NCBI RefSeq assembly: GCF_030811855.1
Contig: NZ_JAUSRN010000014.1
Span: forward strand, 1-64,000
DNA: 64,000 nt
From: Variovorax paradoxus
GTDB taxonomy: Bacteria > Pseudomonadota > Gammaproteobacteria > Burkholderiales > Burkholderiaceae_C
Reading direction: 5' to 3'
Position numbers and translations under genes: made by a program. How positions within the stretch are numbered: the first letter of the stretch is position 1; each line of letters opens with the position of its first letter. This document shows, one piece after another, positions 52,471 to 61,569 of the stretch. The notes below the pieces were generated by a model. It saw only the letters and a list, made by a program, of their open reading frames with translations, made no database searches and was not told the DNA's origin.

Positions 52471-53385
52471 ATGCCGCTTCGAGAACCGCCCCTCAATGCC
52501 GTGCGCGCCTTCGTCGCGGCGGCGCGCCACCAGAGCTTCACGAGAGCGGCCATCGAGCTCCACGTGACGCACAGCGCGGTGAGCCGACAGATCAAGAGCC
52601 TCGAGGAATGCCTTGGCATCACGCTGTTCGAGCGCCGCATCCGCCAGGTCACCTTGACCGCGGAAGGGCAGCAGTTCTTCACCGAGGCAGGCCCGGCCAT
52701 CGCGCAGATCCATGCGGCGGCGCGCGCGCTGCAGGCGCAAGGGCCGGCCCGTGCCGTCAGGATCAACGTGCGGCCCTCCTTCGCCGTGCGGTGGCTCATT
52801 CCGCGGCTGCCCTCGTTCGTCGAGCGCTATCCCGAGATCGAGCCGCAGGTGGTCACGAGCACGGTCATGCCCGAGCAGGCCGCAGGCAGCTTCGACATTG
52901 CCGTGCGCCGCGGGCTCGAGGGTTGGCCACCCTCCATCGAGGTGCGCCCGTTCCTTGAAGATGAAGTGCTGGTGGTCGGTGCACCGGCGCTGTTCCAAAC
53001 GCACCCCCTCGCGGACCTGCGCGCACTGGCGTCGCACGTGCAGCTGTCGGCCCGCACGCGCAAGGAAGACTGGGACGCCTGGAAGAAGCATGTCGGCGCA
53101 CCGCGCGCCAGGCCGGCGGGCCGGCTCCAGTTCGACCACCTGCACTTCGTGCTGCAGGCCGCGGTCGACGGACTGGGCATTGCCTTGGCGCCGACCTCGC
53201 TCGTGGCGCACGACCTGGCCTCGGGCCGCCTGCAATCGCCGCTTCCCTCGCTGCGCATGACGCTGAACCGCTACTACTACGGCCTGGCGCCCGATGCCGC
53301 ACCGGAAGCCGCGCATGTCGCCGAATGGTTCGAGGAAATGATGGGCGCCGCCTCGCGCAGCGCAAGGATGCTCGCAGGTCCGTAA
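52471..53385 (+). CDS. LysR-type regulator (GcvA-like)
   Basis: A 304-residue regulator. N-terminal HTH: NAVRAFVAAARHQSFTRAAIELHVTHSAVSRQIKSLE region (9-44). The effector domain starts RINVRPSFAVRWLIPRL, and WDAWKKHVG and the DHLHFVLQAAVDGLGIAL segment are typical of the GcvA-like branch. It diverges from an MFS gene, the likely target. The co-inducer is unknown. Confidence 0.93.
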   Translation: MPLREPPLNAVRAFVAAARHQSFTRAAIELHVTHSAVSRQIKSLEECLGITLFERRIRQVTLTAEGQQFFTEAGPAIAQIHAAARALQAQGPARAVRINVRPSFAVRWLIPRLPSFVERYPEIEPQVVTSTVMPEQAAGSFDIAVRRGLEGWPPSIEVRPFLEDEVLVVGAPALFQTHPLADLRALASHVQLSARTRKEDWDAWKKHVGAPRARPAGRLQFDHLHFVLQAAVDGLGIALAPTSLVAHDLASGRLQSPLPSLRMTLNRYYYGLAPDAAPEAAHVAEWFEEMMGAASRSARMLAGP

Positions 53386-53448
53386 ACGGCCAGCGCCAAA
53401 GGGCGCGCGCCCGCAGCATGCTGGCTTCCACACGAAGCTCTTCATTGC

Positions 53449-54669
53449 ATGACAGCCGCCCCTCCCCGCCCCTTTCTCTACCTTGCGTGGTCCAATCTTG
53501 CGGCCCAGTCCGCCGAGCAACTGAGCCTTGCGGCCGTGCCGCTGGCCGCTGTCCTCGTGCTCGGTGCAGGACCGGGCGAGATCGGGTTCCTGGCCGCCAT
53601 CCAGACCTTGCCCTTCCTCCTGCTTTCGATGCCGCTGGGCCTGCTGGCCGATCGCATGTCGCGGCGGCGCCTGATGGCCTGCTCCGAAGGGTTGCGCGCC
53701 GCCTCGCTGTTGGTGCTGCTTGGCATGGTGCTCGCGTCGAAACTCGGCATCGGCTGGCTGGCGGTGCTCGGGTTCCTGGGTGCAGTCGGCACCGTGGGCT
53801 TCAGCGTTGCGACGCCTGCCCTGGTGCCGGCACTCGTGCCGCGCGATGCATTGGCCGCGGCCAACGGCCGGCTGGAGCTTGCGCGCAGCGCCGCATTCAC
53901 TGCCGGGCCTGCGCTGGCGGGTGCACTCGTCGCCTGGGCGGGCGCATCCATGGCTTTCGCGCTGGCCGGCGTGCTCTCGATCTCGGCGGTGGGCCTGTTG
54001 CAGCGGCTGACCGAGGCGCCACGCGCATTCGCAGCGCAGCACCATCCGCTACTCGACGTGCGGGACGGCGCGCGCTTTGTCTGGCAGCACGAACTGTTGC
54101 GGCCTATGCTGATGACAGGTGCTGTCTTCAACATCTCGTGGTTCGTGCTGCAGGCCGGCTACGTGCCGTATGCGGTGCAGGTCTTGGGCCTGGGCGCCCA
54201 GGCGGTTGGTTTTACGTTGGCCATGTACGGCGCAGGCATGGTGGCGGGGGCGCTGCTGACTTCGCGCGTGGTGGCGTACCTGCCATTCGGCCGTGCGATC
54301 CAGGTCGGGCCCGCGGTGGCGGTTTTTGCGGCGGCGGCAATGGCTGCCACGCTCATCGTTCCGGGCGCATCGCTGGCGGCGCTGTCATTCTTTCTCTTCG
54401 GCGCCGGGCCGATGGTCTGGACCATCACCTCCACCACGCTGCGGCAAAGCGTTACGGCATCCACGATGCTGGGCCGGGTGTCGGCCGTGTTTCTCACGAT
54501 CAATGCGGGCGCCCGGCCCATTGGTGCCGCGCTCGGCGGCGCTGTGGGTGCCGCATGGGGAGAGTCCGCCTGCCTGCTGCTCGCACTGGCGGGTTTCTTG
54601 TTGCAGGCGGGAATCATCTTTGCCTCGCGCGTTGCGGGGCTGCACCGGTTGCCGGTTGCGGCGGCATGA
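53449..54669 (+). CDS. MFS transporter, EntS-like
   Basis: A 406-residue MFS protein with about 12 helices. GLLADRMSRRRL is motif A after helix 2, and PALVPALVPRDALAAANGRLELARSAAFTAGPAL (residues 125-158) is typical of the EntS/MFS_3 group, which exports siderophores or drugs. It lies 63 bases after the LysR gene and may be cotranscribed, although no link is proven. Start ATG 53449. Confidence 0.9.
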   Translation: MTAAPPRPFLYLAWSNLAAQSAEQLSLAAVPLAAVLVLGAGPGEIGFLAAIQTLPFLLLSMPLGLLADRMSRRRLMACSEGLRAASLLVLLGMVLASKLGIGWLAVLGFLGAVGTVGFSVATPALVPALVPRDALAAANGRLELARSAAFTAGPALAGALVAWAGASMAFALAGVLSISAVGLLQRLTEAPRAFAAQHHPLLDVRDGARFVWQHELLRPMLMTGAVFNISWFVLQAGYVPYAVQVLGLGAQAVGFTLAMYGAGMVAGALLTSRVVAYLPFGRAIQVGPAVAVFAAAAMAATLIVPGASLAALSFFLFGAGPMVWTITSTTLRQSVTASTMLGRVSAVFLTINAGARPIGAALGGAVGAAWGESACLLLALAGFLLQAGIIFASRVAGLHRLPVAAA

Positions 54670-54685
54670 CTGCGCGCGGAAGCTG

Positions 54686-55243
54686 CTAGAAAAGCGAAGC
54701 CATCCCGTTCGGCCGGGCGCCTTCGATGTCGAGCATGCGCAGTTTCGTCAGCGCGCCGCCGCCGGCCGAAAAGCCGCCGGGCTTGTTGCCCGCGGCCAGC
54801 ACGCGGTGGCATGGCACCACAGGCGCGAAGGGGTTGTGGCCCATGGCCTGGCCCACCGCGCGCGACAAGCCTTTGTCGCCAAGCTCCGCCGCGATGTCGC
54901 CATAGGTGCGCGTCTGGCCGGGCGGAATGCGTCGTGCAATGGCATAGATGCGCTGGTGGAATTCCGACACGCGGCTCATGTCGAGCACGATGTGGTTCAG
55001 GTCGTCGGACGCGCCGTTCAGCAAGCCCTGGATGGCCGCGATCGCCTGCCGTGCGCCCTCGGGCGGCACCGACTCGGGCAGGTCCGCGAAGCGGCGGCGC
55101 ATGCGGGCACGCGTGGCGGCCTCGCCGTTGTCCTCGGGCAGTTGCACGCCGATGAGCCCGCGCGGACCCCAGGCCAAGGCGCAGGTGCCTATTGCGGTGT
55201 CGAACAGCGCGAAGCCGGATTCCTCCGTGGTTGCTGCATTCAT
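54686..55243 (-). CDS. ogt: Methylated-DNA--protein-cysteine methyltransferase
   Basis: A 185-residue O6-alkylguanine repair protein. The active-site motif PCHR has Cys145, preceded by the helix-turn-helix segment GLSRAVGQAMGHNPFAPVV that binds DNA. The N-terminal part is shorter than in Ada. It transfers the alkyl group irreversibly to itself. It is convergent with the EntS-like gene and 21 bases behind the YdiJ-like gene on the minus strand. Confidence 0.94.
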   Translation of the reverse strand: MNAATTEESGFALFDTAIGTCALAWGPRGLIGVQLPEDNGEAATRARMRRRFADLPESVPPEGARQAIAAIQGLLNGASDDLNHIVLDMSRVSEFHQRIYAIARRIPPGQTRTYGDIAAELGDKGLSRAVGQAMGHNPFAPVVPCHRVLAAGNKPGGFSAGGGALTKLRMLDIEGARPNGMASLF

Positions 55244-55264
55244 CGCGCCATTGTGGGCCAGGCG

Positions 55265-58200
55265 CTAAATCTTTTCGGCCGGCAGGGTTGGCGGCACCAG
55301 GTGGCGTTCGAGCAGCACGGCCACGTGCACCGCTTCGCGCTGCGCGCCGTCGTCGATCTGGTGTCGGCAGCTGGTGCCGTCGGCCACCACGATGGCATCG
55401 GGCCTGGCGCGTATCGCCGGCAGCAGGCTGGCCTCGGCCATCTGCATTGAGACGTCGATGTGGCGCGCCTCGTAGCCGAAGCTGCCAGCCATGCCGCAGC
55501 AGGAGCTTTCGATCAGTTCGGGCTCGGCGCCGGGAATCAGCCGCAGCACGTCCAGCACCGGGCTGACGGCGCCAAAGGCCTTCTGGTGGCAATGGCCGTG
55601 CAGCAGGATCGGCGCCGTAGCGGGCGTGAGCGCGAGCTTGAAGCTGCCGGCTTTCATCTCGCGCGCAATGAACTCCTCGAACAGCAGGGCCTGTTTGGCT
55701 ACTGTCTCGGCCTTCTTGCCGAAGCCCATCACCAAGGTCTCGTCGCGCAGCGTGAGCAGGCACGAGGGCTCGAGCCCGACGATGGGAACGCCGGCCTCGG
55801 CCAGGGGCCGAAGCGCATCGATCAGCGCCTCGGCGCGGCGCTTGGCCTCGTCGACCATGCCGCTGGCCAGGAAGGTACGGCCGCAGCAATGGTGGCCGCC
55901 GCTCTTCTCGACCGTGTGCAGCGTGTAGCCCGCCGCCTTGAGCACACGGGCCGCCGCCAGCGCGTTCTCGCTTTCGAAGGTACCGTTGAAGGTGTCGACG
56001 AAAAGCACCGCCGCTTTGCCGCCGCTGGCCTGCACCGACAGCACTCCCTCGCGGCTTGCGAACATGCCATGCATGTCTGCCTTGGCACGCCAGAAGGTGT
56101 CCGAGCGCCATTCGGGCAGCGACCGCCGTGCGGAAAACCCCAGCAGCTTTTCACCCAGCCATGCCGCGCCAGGCAAGGTGTTGCGCAGGTTCATGAGCCA
56201 TGGCACGCGGCTCGCACGGTGTGCGTAGTCGGGCATGTAGGCCACCAGCTTGTCCTTCAGCGTGTGGCCGTGGCGCTTCTTGTAGTGGTCGAGAAACTCG
56301 ATCTTCATCTTCGCCATGTCGACCCCGGTCGGGCAGTCGCGCTTGCAGCCCTTGCAGCCGACGCACAGGTCCATGGTCTCGTGCATCTCTTCGCCGGTGA
56401 AGGCATCGGCTCCGAGCTGGCCGGAGAGCGCGAGCCGCAGCGTGTTGGCGCGCCCGCGCGTCAGGTGCTGCTCGTCGCGCGTCACGCGGTAGCTCGGGCA
56501 CATGGTGCCCGCGTCGAACTTGCGGCAGTGGCCGTTGTTGTTGCACATCTCCACGGCCTTGGCGAGGCCGCCGGTGCTGTCGCCGCCGGTGCCCGGGGCG
56601 GTGGTCTGCTCGGTGACGGGGTCGGCATTGACGTTCCAGGCCGACCAGTCGAGCACGGGCTTGAGCTCGATGCGACGGTAGGGCTTGGGGGCCGTGGGCG
56701 GTGCAAAGCGGAACAGCGAAGCGTCGTCCATGCGCGGCGTGTCGACGATCTTGCCGGGGTTGAACAAGTTGGCCGGATCGAGCTTCTGCTTGATGGCGCG
56801 AAAGGCCTGGTTGATGGCCGGGCCGAACTGCCACTCGATCCATTCGCCACGGCACAGGCCGTCGCCATGCTCGCCGCTGAAGGCGCCCTTGTACTTGCGC
56901 ACCAGCGCGGCGGCCTCTTCAGCGATGGCGCGCATCTTGGCGCCGCCGTCCGCGCGCATGTCGAGAATCGGCCGTACATGCAGCGTGCCGACGGAGGCAT
57001 GCGCATACCAGGTGCCGCGGCTGCCGTATCGGGCGAACACCTCGGTCAACGCATCGGTGTATTCGGCCAGGTGCTCGAGCGGCACGGCGCAGTCCTCGAT
57101 GAAGCTCACCGGTTTGCCGTCGCCCTTCAGGCTCATCATGATGTTGAGGCCGGCCTTGCGCACTTCCCACAGGTTCTTCTGGCGCCCGTCGTCGGGCATC
57201 TCGACCACGCTTCCGGGCAGGCCGAGATCGCCCATCAGCTCGACCAGCTGCTTGAGGCGCGGCAGCAGCGCGGCCTTGTCGGCGCCAGCAAACTCCACCA
57301 GCAGGATGGCCGCCGGCTTGTCGATCAACGCGGTTTCCACCGTTGGCTTGAAGGCCGGATTGGCAAGGCTCAGCTCGATCATCGTGCGGTCGACCAGTTC
57401 CACCGCCGTGGGGCCGAGCTTCACGATGTGCTGCGCCGCGTCCATGGCCGAATGGAAGGTCGGAAAGTTCACGATGCCCAGCACCTTGGCGCGCGGCAGC
57501 GGCGCAAGCTTGAGCGTGAGGCTCCGGGTGTAGGCCAGCGTGCCTTCGGCGCCGACCAGGAGGTGCGCAAGGTTCACGCTGCCGTCCGCGGTGTACGGCT
57601 TCTCACTCTGGTTGTCGAAGATGTCGAGGTTGTAGCCGGCCACGCGGCGCAGCACCTTCGGCCAGTTGGCGTGGATCTGATCGCGGTGCTGCAGCGCGAG
57701 CCCGTGCACGAACTTCGCGATGTCGGCCGCACGCGCGCCGAGCGAGGCCTGCCGACCAAACTCCATCAGTTCGCCGCTCGAGAGCCAGGCGCTCGCGCCC
57801 AGCACGTTGTGCACCATGTTGCCGTAGGCAATGGAGCGCGAGCCGCAAGAGTTGTTGCCCGCCATGCCGCCCAGCGTGGCCTGCGCGCTGGTCGACACGT
57901 CGACTGGAAACCAGAGGCCGTGCGGCTTGAGTTGCGCGTTCAGGTGGTCGAGCACCAGACCGGGTTCGACGGTAGCAGTGCCCTCCTCCACGTTCAGGTC
58001 CAGCACTCGCCGGAAATGCTTGCTGTTGTCGATCACCAGCGCGGCGCCCGTGGTCTGGCCGCACTGGCTGGTGCCGCCGCCGCGCGCGAGCACCGGCACC
58101 TTCAGGTCGCGTGCAATGTCGATGGCGGTGGCAATGTCGCTGTCGTTGGTCGGCACGAAGGCGCCCACCGGCGTGATCTGGTAGATCGACGCATCGGTGG

Positions 58201-58342
58201 CATAGCGCCCGCGCGAGCCGTCGTCGAACAGCACCTCGCCTTGCGTTTCCGCGCGCAGCCGCCGCGCCAGCGCCTCGCAGGTGTCGTTGGGCGGAAGAAC
58301 GGTTCCGGCGGGCTGGATGTGGCTGGCGGGATCGACGCGCAT
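55265..58342 (-). CDS. FAD-linked dehydrogenase with Fe-S domain (YdiJ-like, D-2-hydroxyacid type)
   Basis: A 1025-residue protein, close to the length of YdiJ. Residues about 40-220 form the FAD-binding (VLARGGGTSQCGQTTG) domain, then the FAD oxidase C-terminal domain (about 280-590). A 4Fe-4S ferredoxin motif uses Cys660, 663, 666 and 670 (CVGCKGCKRDC). The last part holds CCG-type cysteine motifs (HHCCGRTF, ESSCCGMAGSF). E. coli YdiJ is reported to oxidise D-2-hydroxyglutarate; other relatives act on D-lactate. Substrate here is unproven. It lies downstream of the FCD regulator by 11 bases and is presumably its target. Confidence 0.9.
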   Translation of the reverse strand: MRVDPASHIQPAGTVLPPNDTCEALARRLRAETQGEVLFDDGSRGRYATDASIYQITPVGAFVPTNDSDIATAIDIARDLKVPVLARGGGTSQCGQTTGAALVIDNSKHFRRVLDLNVEEGTATVEPGLVLDHLNAQLKPHGLWFPVDVSTSAQATLGGMAGNNSCGSRSIAYGNMVHNVLGASAWLSSGELMEFGRQASLGARAADIAKFVHGLALQHRDQIHANWPKVLRRVAGYNLDIFDNQSEKPYTADGSVNLAHLLVGAEGTLAYTRSLTLKLAPLPRAKVLGIVNFPTFHSAMDAAQHIVKLGPTAVELVDRTMIELSLANPAFKPTVETALIDKPAAILLVEFAGADKAALLPRLKQLVELMGDLGLPGSVVEMPDDGRQKNLWEVRKAGLNIMMSLKGDGKPVSFIEDCAVPLEHLAEYTDALTEVFARYGSRGTWYAHASVGTLHVRPILDMRADGGAKMRAIAEEAAALVRKYKGAFSGEHGDGLCRGEWIEWQFGPAINQAFRAIKQKLDPANLFNPGKIVDTPRMDDASLFRFAPPTAPKPYRRIELKPVLDWSAWNVNADPVTEQTTAPGTGGDSTGGLAKAVEMCNNNGHCRKFDAGTMCPSYRVTRDEQHLTRGRANTLRLALSGQLGADAFTGEEMHETMDLCVGCKGCKRDCPTGVDMAKMKIEFLDHYKKRHGHTLKDKLVAYMPDYAHRASRVPWLMNLRNTLPGAAWLGEKLLGFSARRSLPEWRSDTFWRAKADMHGMFASREGVLSVQASGGKAAVLFVDTFNGTFESENALAAARVLKAAGYTLHTVEKSGGHHCCGRTFLASGMVDEAKRRAEALIDALRPLAEAGVPIVGLEPSCLLTLRDETLVMGFGKKAETVAKQALLFEEFIAREMKAGSFKLALTPATAPILLHGHCHQKAFGAVSPVLDVLRLIPGAEPELIESSCCGMAGSFGYEARHIDVSMQMAEASLLPAIRARPDAIVVADGTSCRHQIDDGAQREAVHVAVLLERHLVPPTLPAEKI

Positions 58343-58353
58343 GGTGTGTGGGC

Positions 58354-59049
58354 TCAGCTCGCCTTGTGGGGTTGGGGATAGATTTCGCCGGCCTGCAGCA
58401 GCGCCAGCACGGTGTCCCGCTTGCGGATCAGGTGCGCAACCAGCACCTTGCGCATGGCCGGCGCGTCGCGCGCGGCCAGCGCCTGGATCATCTGTTCGTG
58501 CTCCTCGACCGCGTGCTTCCACTTGGCCTCGTCCTGGTTGGTGCGAAAACGCAGCGACTGCACGCGCGCGTTGATCGAGCGGTAGGTGTTGGCCAGCACC
58601 GGATTGCCGGCGGCCTCGTTGATGGCGGTGTGGATGCGCGCGTTGAGGCGGTAATAGCCCGAGAGATCGCGCCGCGTGAAGCAGGCCATCATTTCGTAGT
58701 GCATCGCGCGCACCTCGGCCAGTTGTTCGTCGGTGATGCGCTTGGCCGCCAGTTCGCCCGACATGCCTTCGAGCATGGCCAGCACCTCGAAAGTGTCGAC
58801 CACATCGTTCTCAGTGAGCTTGACGGCCACGGCGCCGCGGTTGGGCAGCAGGTCGACCAGCCCTTCGGCCGCCAGGAGCTTGATGGCCTCGCGCAGTGGC
58901 GTGCGCGACACGCGCAGCTGAAGGCACAGCTCGCGCTCGTTGAGCTTGGCGCCTGGGGCAATGTGCCCCTCGACCAGCATCGCGCGCAGTCGCGCGGCCA
59001 CTTGGTCGTGCAGCGCGAGGCGCGAGATTTCGATGATTTCTGCAGTCAT
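58354..59049 (-). CDS. FCD-domain GntR-family regulator
   Basis: A 231-residue repressor. The winged HTH has LNERELCLQLRVSRTPLREAIKLL. The FCD ligand domain from about residue 80 binds metal through an Asp/His set, seen in YRLNARIHTAINEA and VEEHEQMIQAL. It is likely autoregulated through the TTTTGAATGCAAAA site 20-33 bases upstream of its ATG. It is in an operon with the YdiJ-like gene (downstream) and divergent from the aminotransferase gene. The inducer is probably a small organic acid. Confidence 0.92.
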   Translation of the reverse strand: MTAEIIEISRLALHDQVAARLRAMLVEGHIAPGAKLNERELCLQLRVSRTPLREAIKLLAAEGLVDLLPNRGAVAVKLTENDVVDTFEVLAMLEGMSGELAAKRITDEQLAEVRAMHYEMMACFTRRDLSGYYRLNARIHTAINEAAGNPVLANTYRSINARVQSLRFRTNQDEAKWKHAVEEHEQMIQALAARDAPAMRKVLVAHLIRKRDTVLALLQAGEIYPQPHKAS

Positions 59050-59057
59050 GCTGTTTT

Positions 59058-59148
59058 CCTTGAATGCATTTTGAATGCAAAAAACGGCACCAACAATCCC
59101 CGTGAATGAGGGTAAACCAGCATGTCTAATTTAATTTTGAATGCAAAA
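59058..59148. promoter_or_regulatory. Duplicate 14-bp operators for the FCD regulator
   Basis: TTTTGAATGCAAAA occurs twice, identically, at 59069-59082 and 59135-59148, centre distance 66 bp. A third partial copy, CTTGAATGCATTT, adjoins the first site at 59059-59071. The 14-mer is a near-palindrome (TTTTGMATKCAAAA), as bound by FCD-type GntR proteins. One site is next to the regulator's start, the other just upstream of the aminotransferase start. Confidence 0.8.
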
Positions 59149-59157
59149 CTGAAAGCG

Positions 59158-59163
59158 AAAGGA
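59158..59163 (+). promoter_or_regulatory. Ribosome-binding site deciding the aminotransferase start
   Basis: AAAGGA lies 6 bases before the ATG at 59170. An earlier ATG at 59122 has no ribosome site and its codons run through the second operator, so 59170 is favoured. Confidence 0.75.
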
Positions 59164-59169
59164 CAGTCC

Positions 59170-60417
59170 ATGCTTCAACTCGACATCCATCCCACCGGCC
59201 GCCACTTCCTCCAAATCCCCGGCCCGAGCCCGGTTCCCGACCGCATCCTTCGGGCCATGAGCCTGCCGACCATCGACCACCGTGGGCCTGAGTTCGGCAC
59301 GCTGGGGCTCAAGGTGCTCGGCGGCATCAAGCAGATCTTCAAGACCAAGCATCCGGTCGCGATCTATCCCGCTTCCGGCACCGGTGCGTGGGAGGCCGCG
59401 CTTGCCAATACGCTGAGCCCGGGCGACCACGTGCTGATGTACGAGACCGGCCACTTCGCATCGCTGTGGCAGAAGATGGCCACGCGCCTGGGCCTTTCGA
59501 CCGAGTTCCTCGCGTGGTCGGGCAAGGATGACCAACTGCCGGCCGCGCCAAGCTGGCGCCGCGGCGTGCAAGCCGACCTGATCGAGGCGCGCCTGCGCAA
59601 AGACACCGAAAAGAAGATCAAGGCCGTGTGTGTGGTGCACAACGAAACCTCCACCGGCGCCACATCCGACATCGCCTCGGTGCGCCGCGCCATCGATGCG
59701 GCGGGCCACACCGCGCTGCTGATGGTCGACAGCATCTCGGGCCTTGCGAGCGCCGATTTCCGGCATGACGAATGGGGCGTGGACGTCACCATCAGCGGCT
59801 CGCAGAAAGGCCTGATGCTTCCGCCGGGAATCAGCTTCAACGCGCTCTCGCCGCGCGCGCTCGAAGCCTCCAAGAGCGCGAAGCTGCCGCGCGCGTTCTG
59901 GGCCTGGGACGAGATCGTGGAGATGAACAAGGACGGCTACTGGCCTTACACGCCCAACACCAACCTGCTCTACGGCCTGTCCGAGTCGCTCGACATGCTG
60001 CTCGGCGAGGGGCTGGACAACGTCTTTGCGCGCCACCAGCGCTGGGCCGCGGGTGTGCGCGCCGCGGTCAACGCCTGGGGCCTGCCGATCCAGTGCGCCG
60101 ACCCGGCCGTGTATTCGCCCGTGCTCACTGGCGTGATCACGCCCGAGGGCGTCGATGCCGATGCGCTGCGCCGGCTGATCCACCAGCGCTTCGATCTTTC
60201 GCTGGGCACGGGTCTCGGCAAGCTCAAGGGCCGCATGTTCCGCATGGGCCACCTGGGCGACAGCAACGACCTGACGCTGGTGGCCATGGTCGCGGGCGTC
60301 GAAATGGGCATGAAGCTCGCCGGCATCAAGCTGGCGGGCAGCGGAGTGCAGGCCGCGATGGACCATTTTGCGAGCCACGCGGCGGCGCCCGTCGGCCTGC
60401 AGAAAAAAGCCGCGTAG
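59170..60417 (+). CDS. Serine-glyoxylate-type aminotransferase (class V)
   Basis: A 415-residue fold-type I PLP enzyme. It starts RHFLQIPGPSPVPDRILRAM, and the Schiff-base Lys is Lys213 in SGSQKGLMLPPG. HNETSTGATSDI, DSISGLASADFRHDEWGVD and the C-terminal RMGHLGDSNDLTL match serine-glyoxylate and alanine-glyoxylate aminotransferases. It would convert glyoxylate to glycine using serine or another amino donor. It diverges from the FCD regulator and precedes a TTT binding protein by 47 bases, so it is likely part of one regulon dealing with hydroxy- or keto-acids. Confidence 0.92.
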   Translation: MLQLDIHPTGRHFLQIPGPSPVPDRILRAMSLPTIDHRGPEFGTLGLKVLGGIKQIFKTKHPVAIYPASGTGAWEAALANTLSPGDHVLMYETGHFASLWQKMATRLGLSTEFLAWSGKDDQLPAAPSWRRGVQADLIEARLRKDTEKKIKAVCVVHNETSTGATSDIASVRRAIDAAGHTALLMVDSISGLASADFRHDEWGVDVTISGSQKGLMLPPGISFNALSPRALEASKSAKLPRAFWAWDEIVEMNKDGYWPYTPNTNLLYGLSESLDMLLGEGLDNVFARHQRWAAGVRAAVNAWGLPIQCADPAVYSPVLTGVITPEGVDADALRRLIHQRFDLSLGTGLGKLKGRMFRMGHLGDSNDLTLVAMVAGVEMGMKLAGIKLAGSGVQAAMDHFASHAAAPVGLQKKAA

Positions 60418-60464
60418 TCGCCAACACCGACACGCATCGGACCCACCACAACATGGAGACAAAG

Positions 60465-61445
60465 ATGATGCAGAGACGTTCGCTGATCCAGGCTGCGGGA
60501 GCCGCGGCCGCCACGCTGGGCGTGCCCCGGCTCTTCGCGCAGGAGTGGCCTTCGGGACCGGTGCGCATCGTGGTGGGGTTTCCGCCGGGCGGAGGCACCG
60601 ATGCGCTCGCGCGGGTGGTCGCCCAGAAGCTCACGACGATGTGGAACCAGCAGGTCATCGTCGAGAACAAGGCCGGCGTGGCCGGCGTGCTGGCGGCCGA
60701 ATACGTCGCCCAGCAGCCCAGCGACGGCAGCACGCTGCTCATGGCGCACATCAACAGCCATGCGCTCGCGCCCAGCCTGCAGCCCAAGCTGCGGTACAAC
60801 GTGGAGCGCGACTTCGTGCCGATCGTGCTGGTGGGCGTCACGCCCAACCTCTTGATCGCCAGTCCAACGCAAAAGGCAGTCACGGTGAAAGACATCGTGG
60901 CGGCCTGCAAGGCCTCGCCCGGCACGGTGAGCTTCGGCTCCGCCGGCGCGGGGTCGGCGCAGCACCTGGCGCTGGAAATGTTCAAGCTGCAGGCCGGCGT
61001 CGATGCCATGCACGTGCCCTACAAAGGCAGCGGCCCGCTGCTGGCCGACCTGATGGGTGGCCAGATCCAGTACAGCTTCGAGACCATGACCGCGGCCACG
61101 CCGCACGTGAAGAGCGGCCGCGTGCTGGCCGTGGCGCAAACGCGCACCAGGCGCGCCAAGGGCCACCCCAACGTGCCCACGATGCAGGAGCAGGGCTTTG
61201 CGGGTTTCGAAGCCACCACCTGGTACGGCCTTGCAGGGCCGGGCAAGCTGCCCGCGGGCATTGCCGAGAAGGTGAATCGCGACGTCAACGCGGTGCTTGC
61301 GATGCCCGATGTGCAGGAGCGTCTCGATACCTACGGCGCCGAGGACGGCGGTGGTTCGCAGGACAAGTTCAGGCAGTTCATCTCCACCGAGATCGCCAAA
61401 TGGGCCAAGGTGGTGAAGGATGGCAAGGTGCACGTGGAAACTTGA
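60465..61445 (+). CDS. Tripartite tricarboxylate transporter substrate-binding protein (Bug family)
   Basis: A 326-residue periplasmic binding protein. The Tat-like signal MQRRSLIQAAGAAAATLG precedes the mature start EWPSGPVRIVVGFPPGGGTD. DLMGGQIQYSFETM and GLAGPGKLPAGI are typical. The ATG at 60465 has a nearby GGAG; an in-frame ATG at 60453 adds four residues. No TctA/B is nearby. It likely captures the substrate for the adjacent catabolic genes, such as an organic acid; this is inferred from its position after the aminotransferase. Confidence 0.92.
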   Translation: MMQRRSLIQAAGAAAATLGVPRLFAQEWPSGPVRIVVGFPPGGGTDALARVVAQKLTTMWNQQVIVENKAGVAGVLAAEYVAQQPSDGSTLLMAHINSHALAPSLQPKLRYNVERDFVPIVLVGVTPNLLIASPTQKAVTVKDIVAACKASPGTVSFGSAGAGSAQHLALEMFKLQAGVDAMHVPYKGSGPLLADLMGGQIQYSFETMTAATPHVKSGRVLAVAQTRTRRAKGHPNVPTMQEQGFAGFEATTWYGLAGPGKLPAGIAEKVNRDVNAVLAMPDVQERLDTYGAEDGGGSQDKFRQFISTEIAKWAKVVKDGKVHVET

Positions 61446-61462
61446 CGCGGGGCACTGAGTCA

Positions 61463-61566
61463 TTCAGGGCGGCGCTCCCGCCGACGGGGTACCTTGCTCC
61501 GCGAATGTCCCCCGGCTTCGCCTCCTCCTTTATTTCGCTGCGCAAGGCACCCCATCGACGGGAGCG
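61463..61566 (-). repeat. Structured dispersed repeat, copy C (opposite orientation)
   Basis: This copy lies on the minus strand. Its core matches copies A and B closely (GCAGCGAAATAAAGGAGG and GGGGGACATTCGCGGAG). The outer stem has a different sequence: 61474-61497 pairs with 61542-61565, 21 of 24 positions as Watson-Crick pairs and three as G.U on the core strand. The inner hairpin is GGC-GAA-GCC, i.e. swapped relative to copy A. It faces copy B and directly adjoins it. Confidence 0.75.
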
Positions 61567-61569
61567 TGA

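Noticed and set aside
59122..59169. Upstream ATG of the aminotransferase as the start
   Set aside because: It lacks a ribosome site and its codons contain the operator; the family N-terminus begins after 59170.
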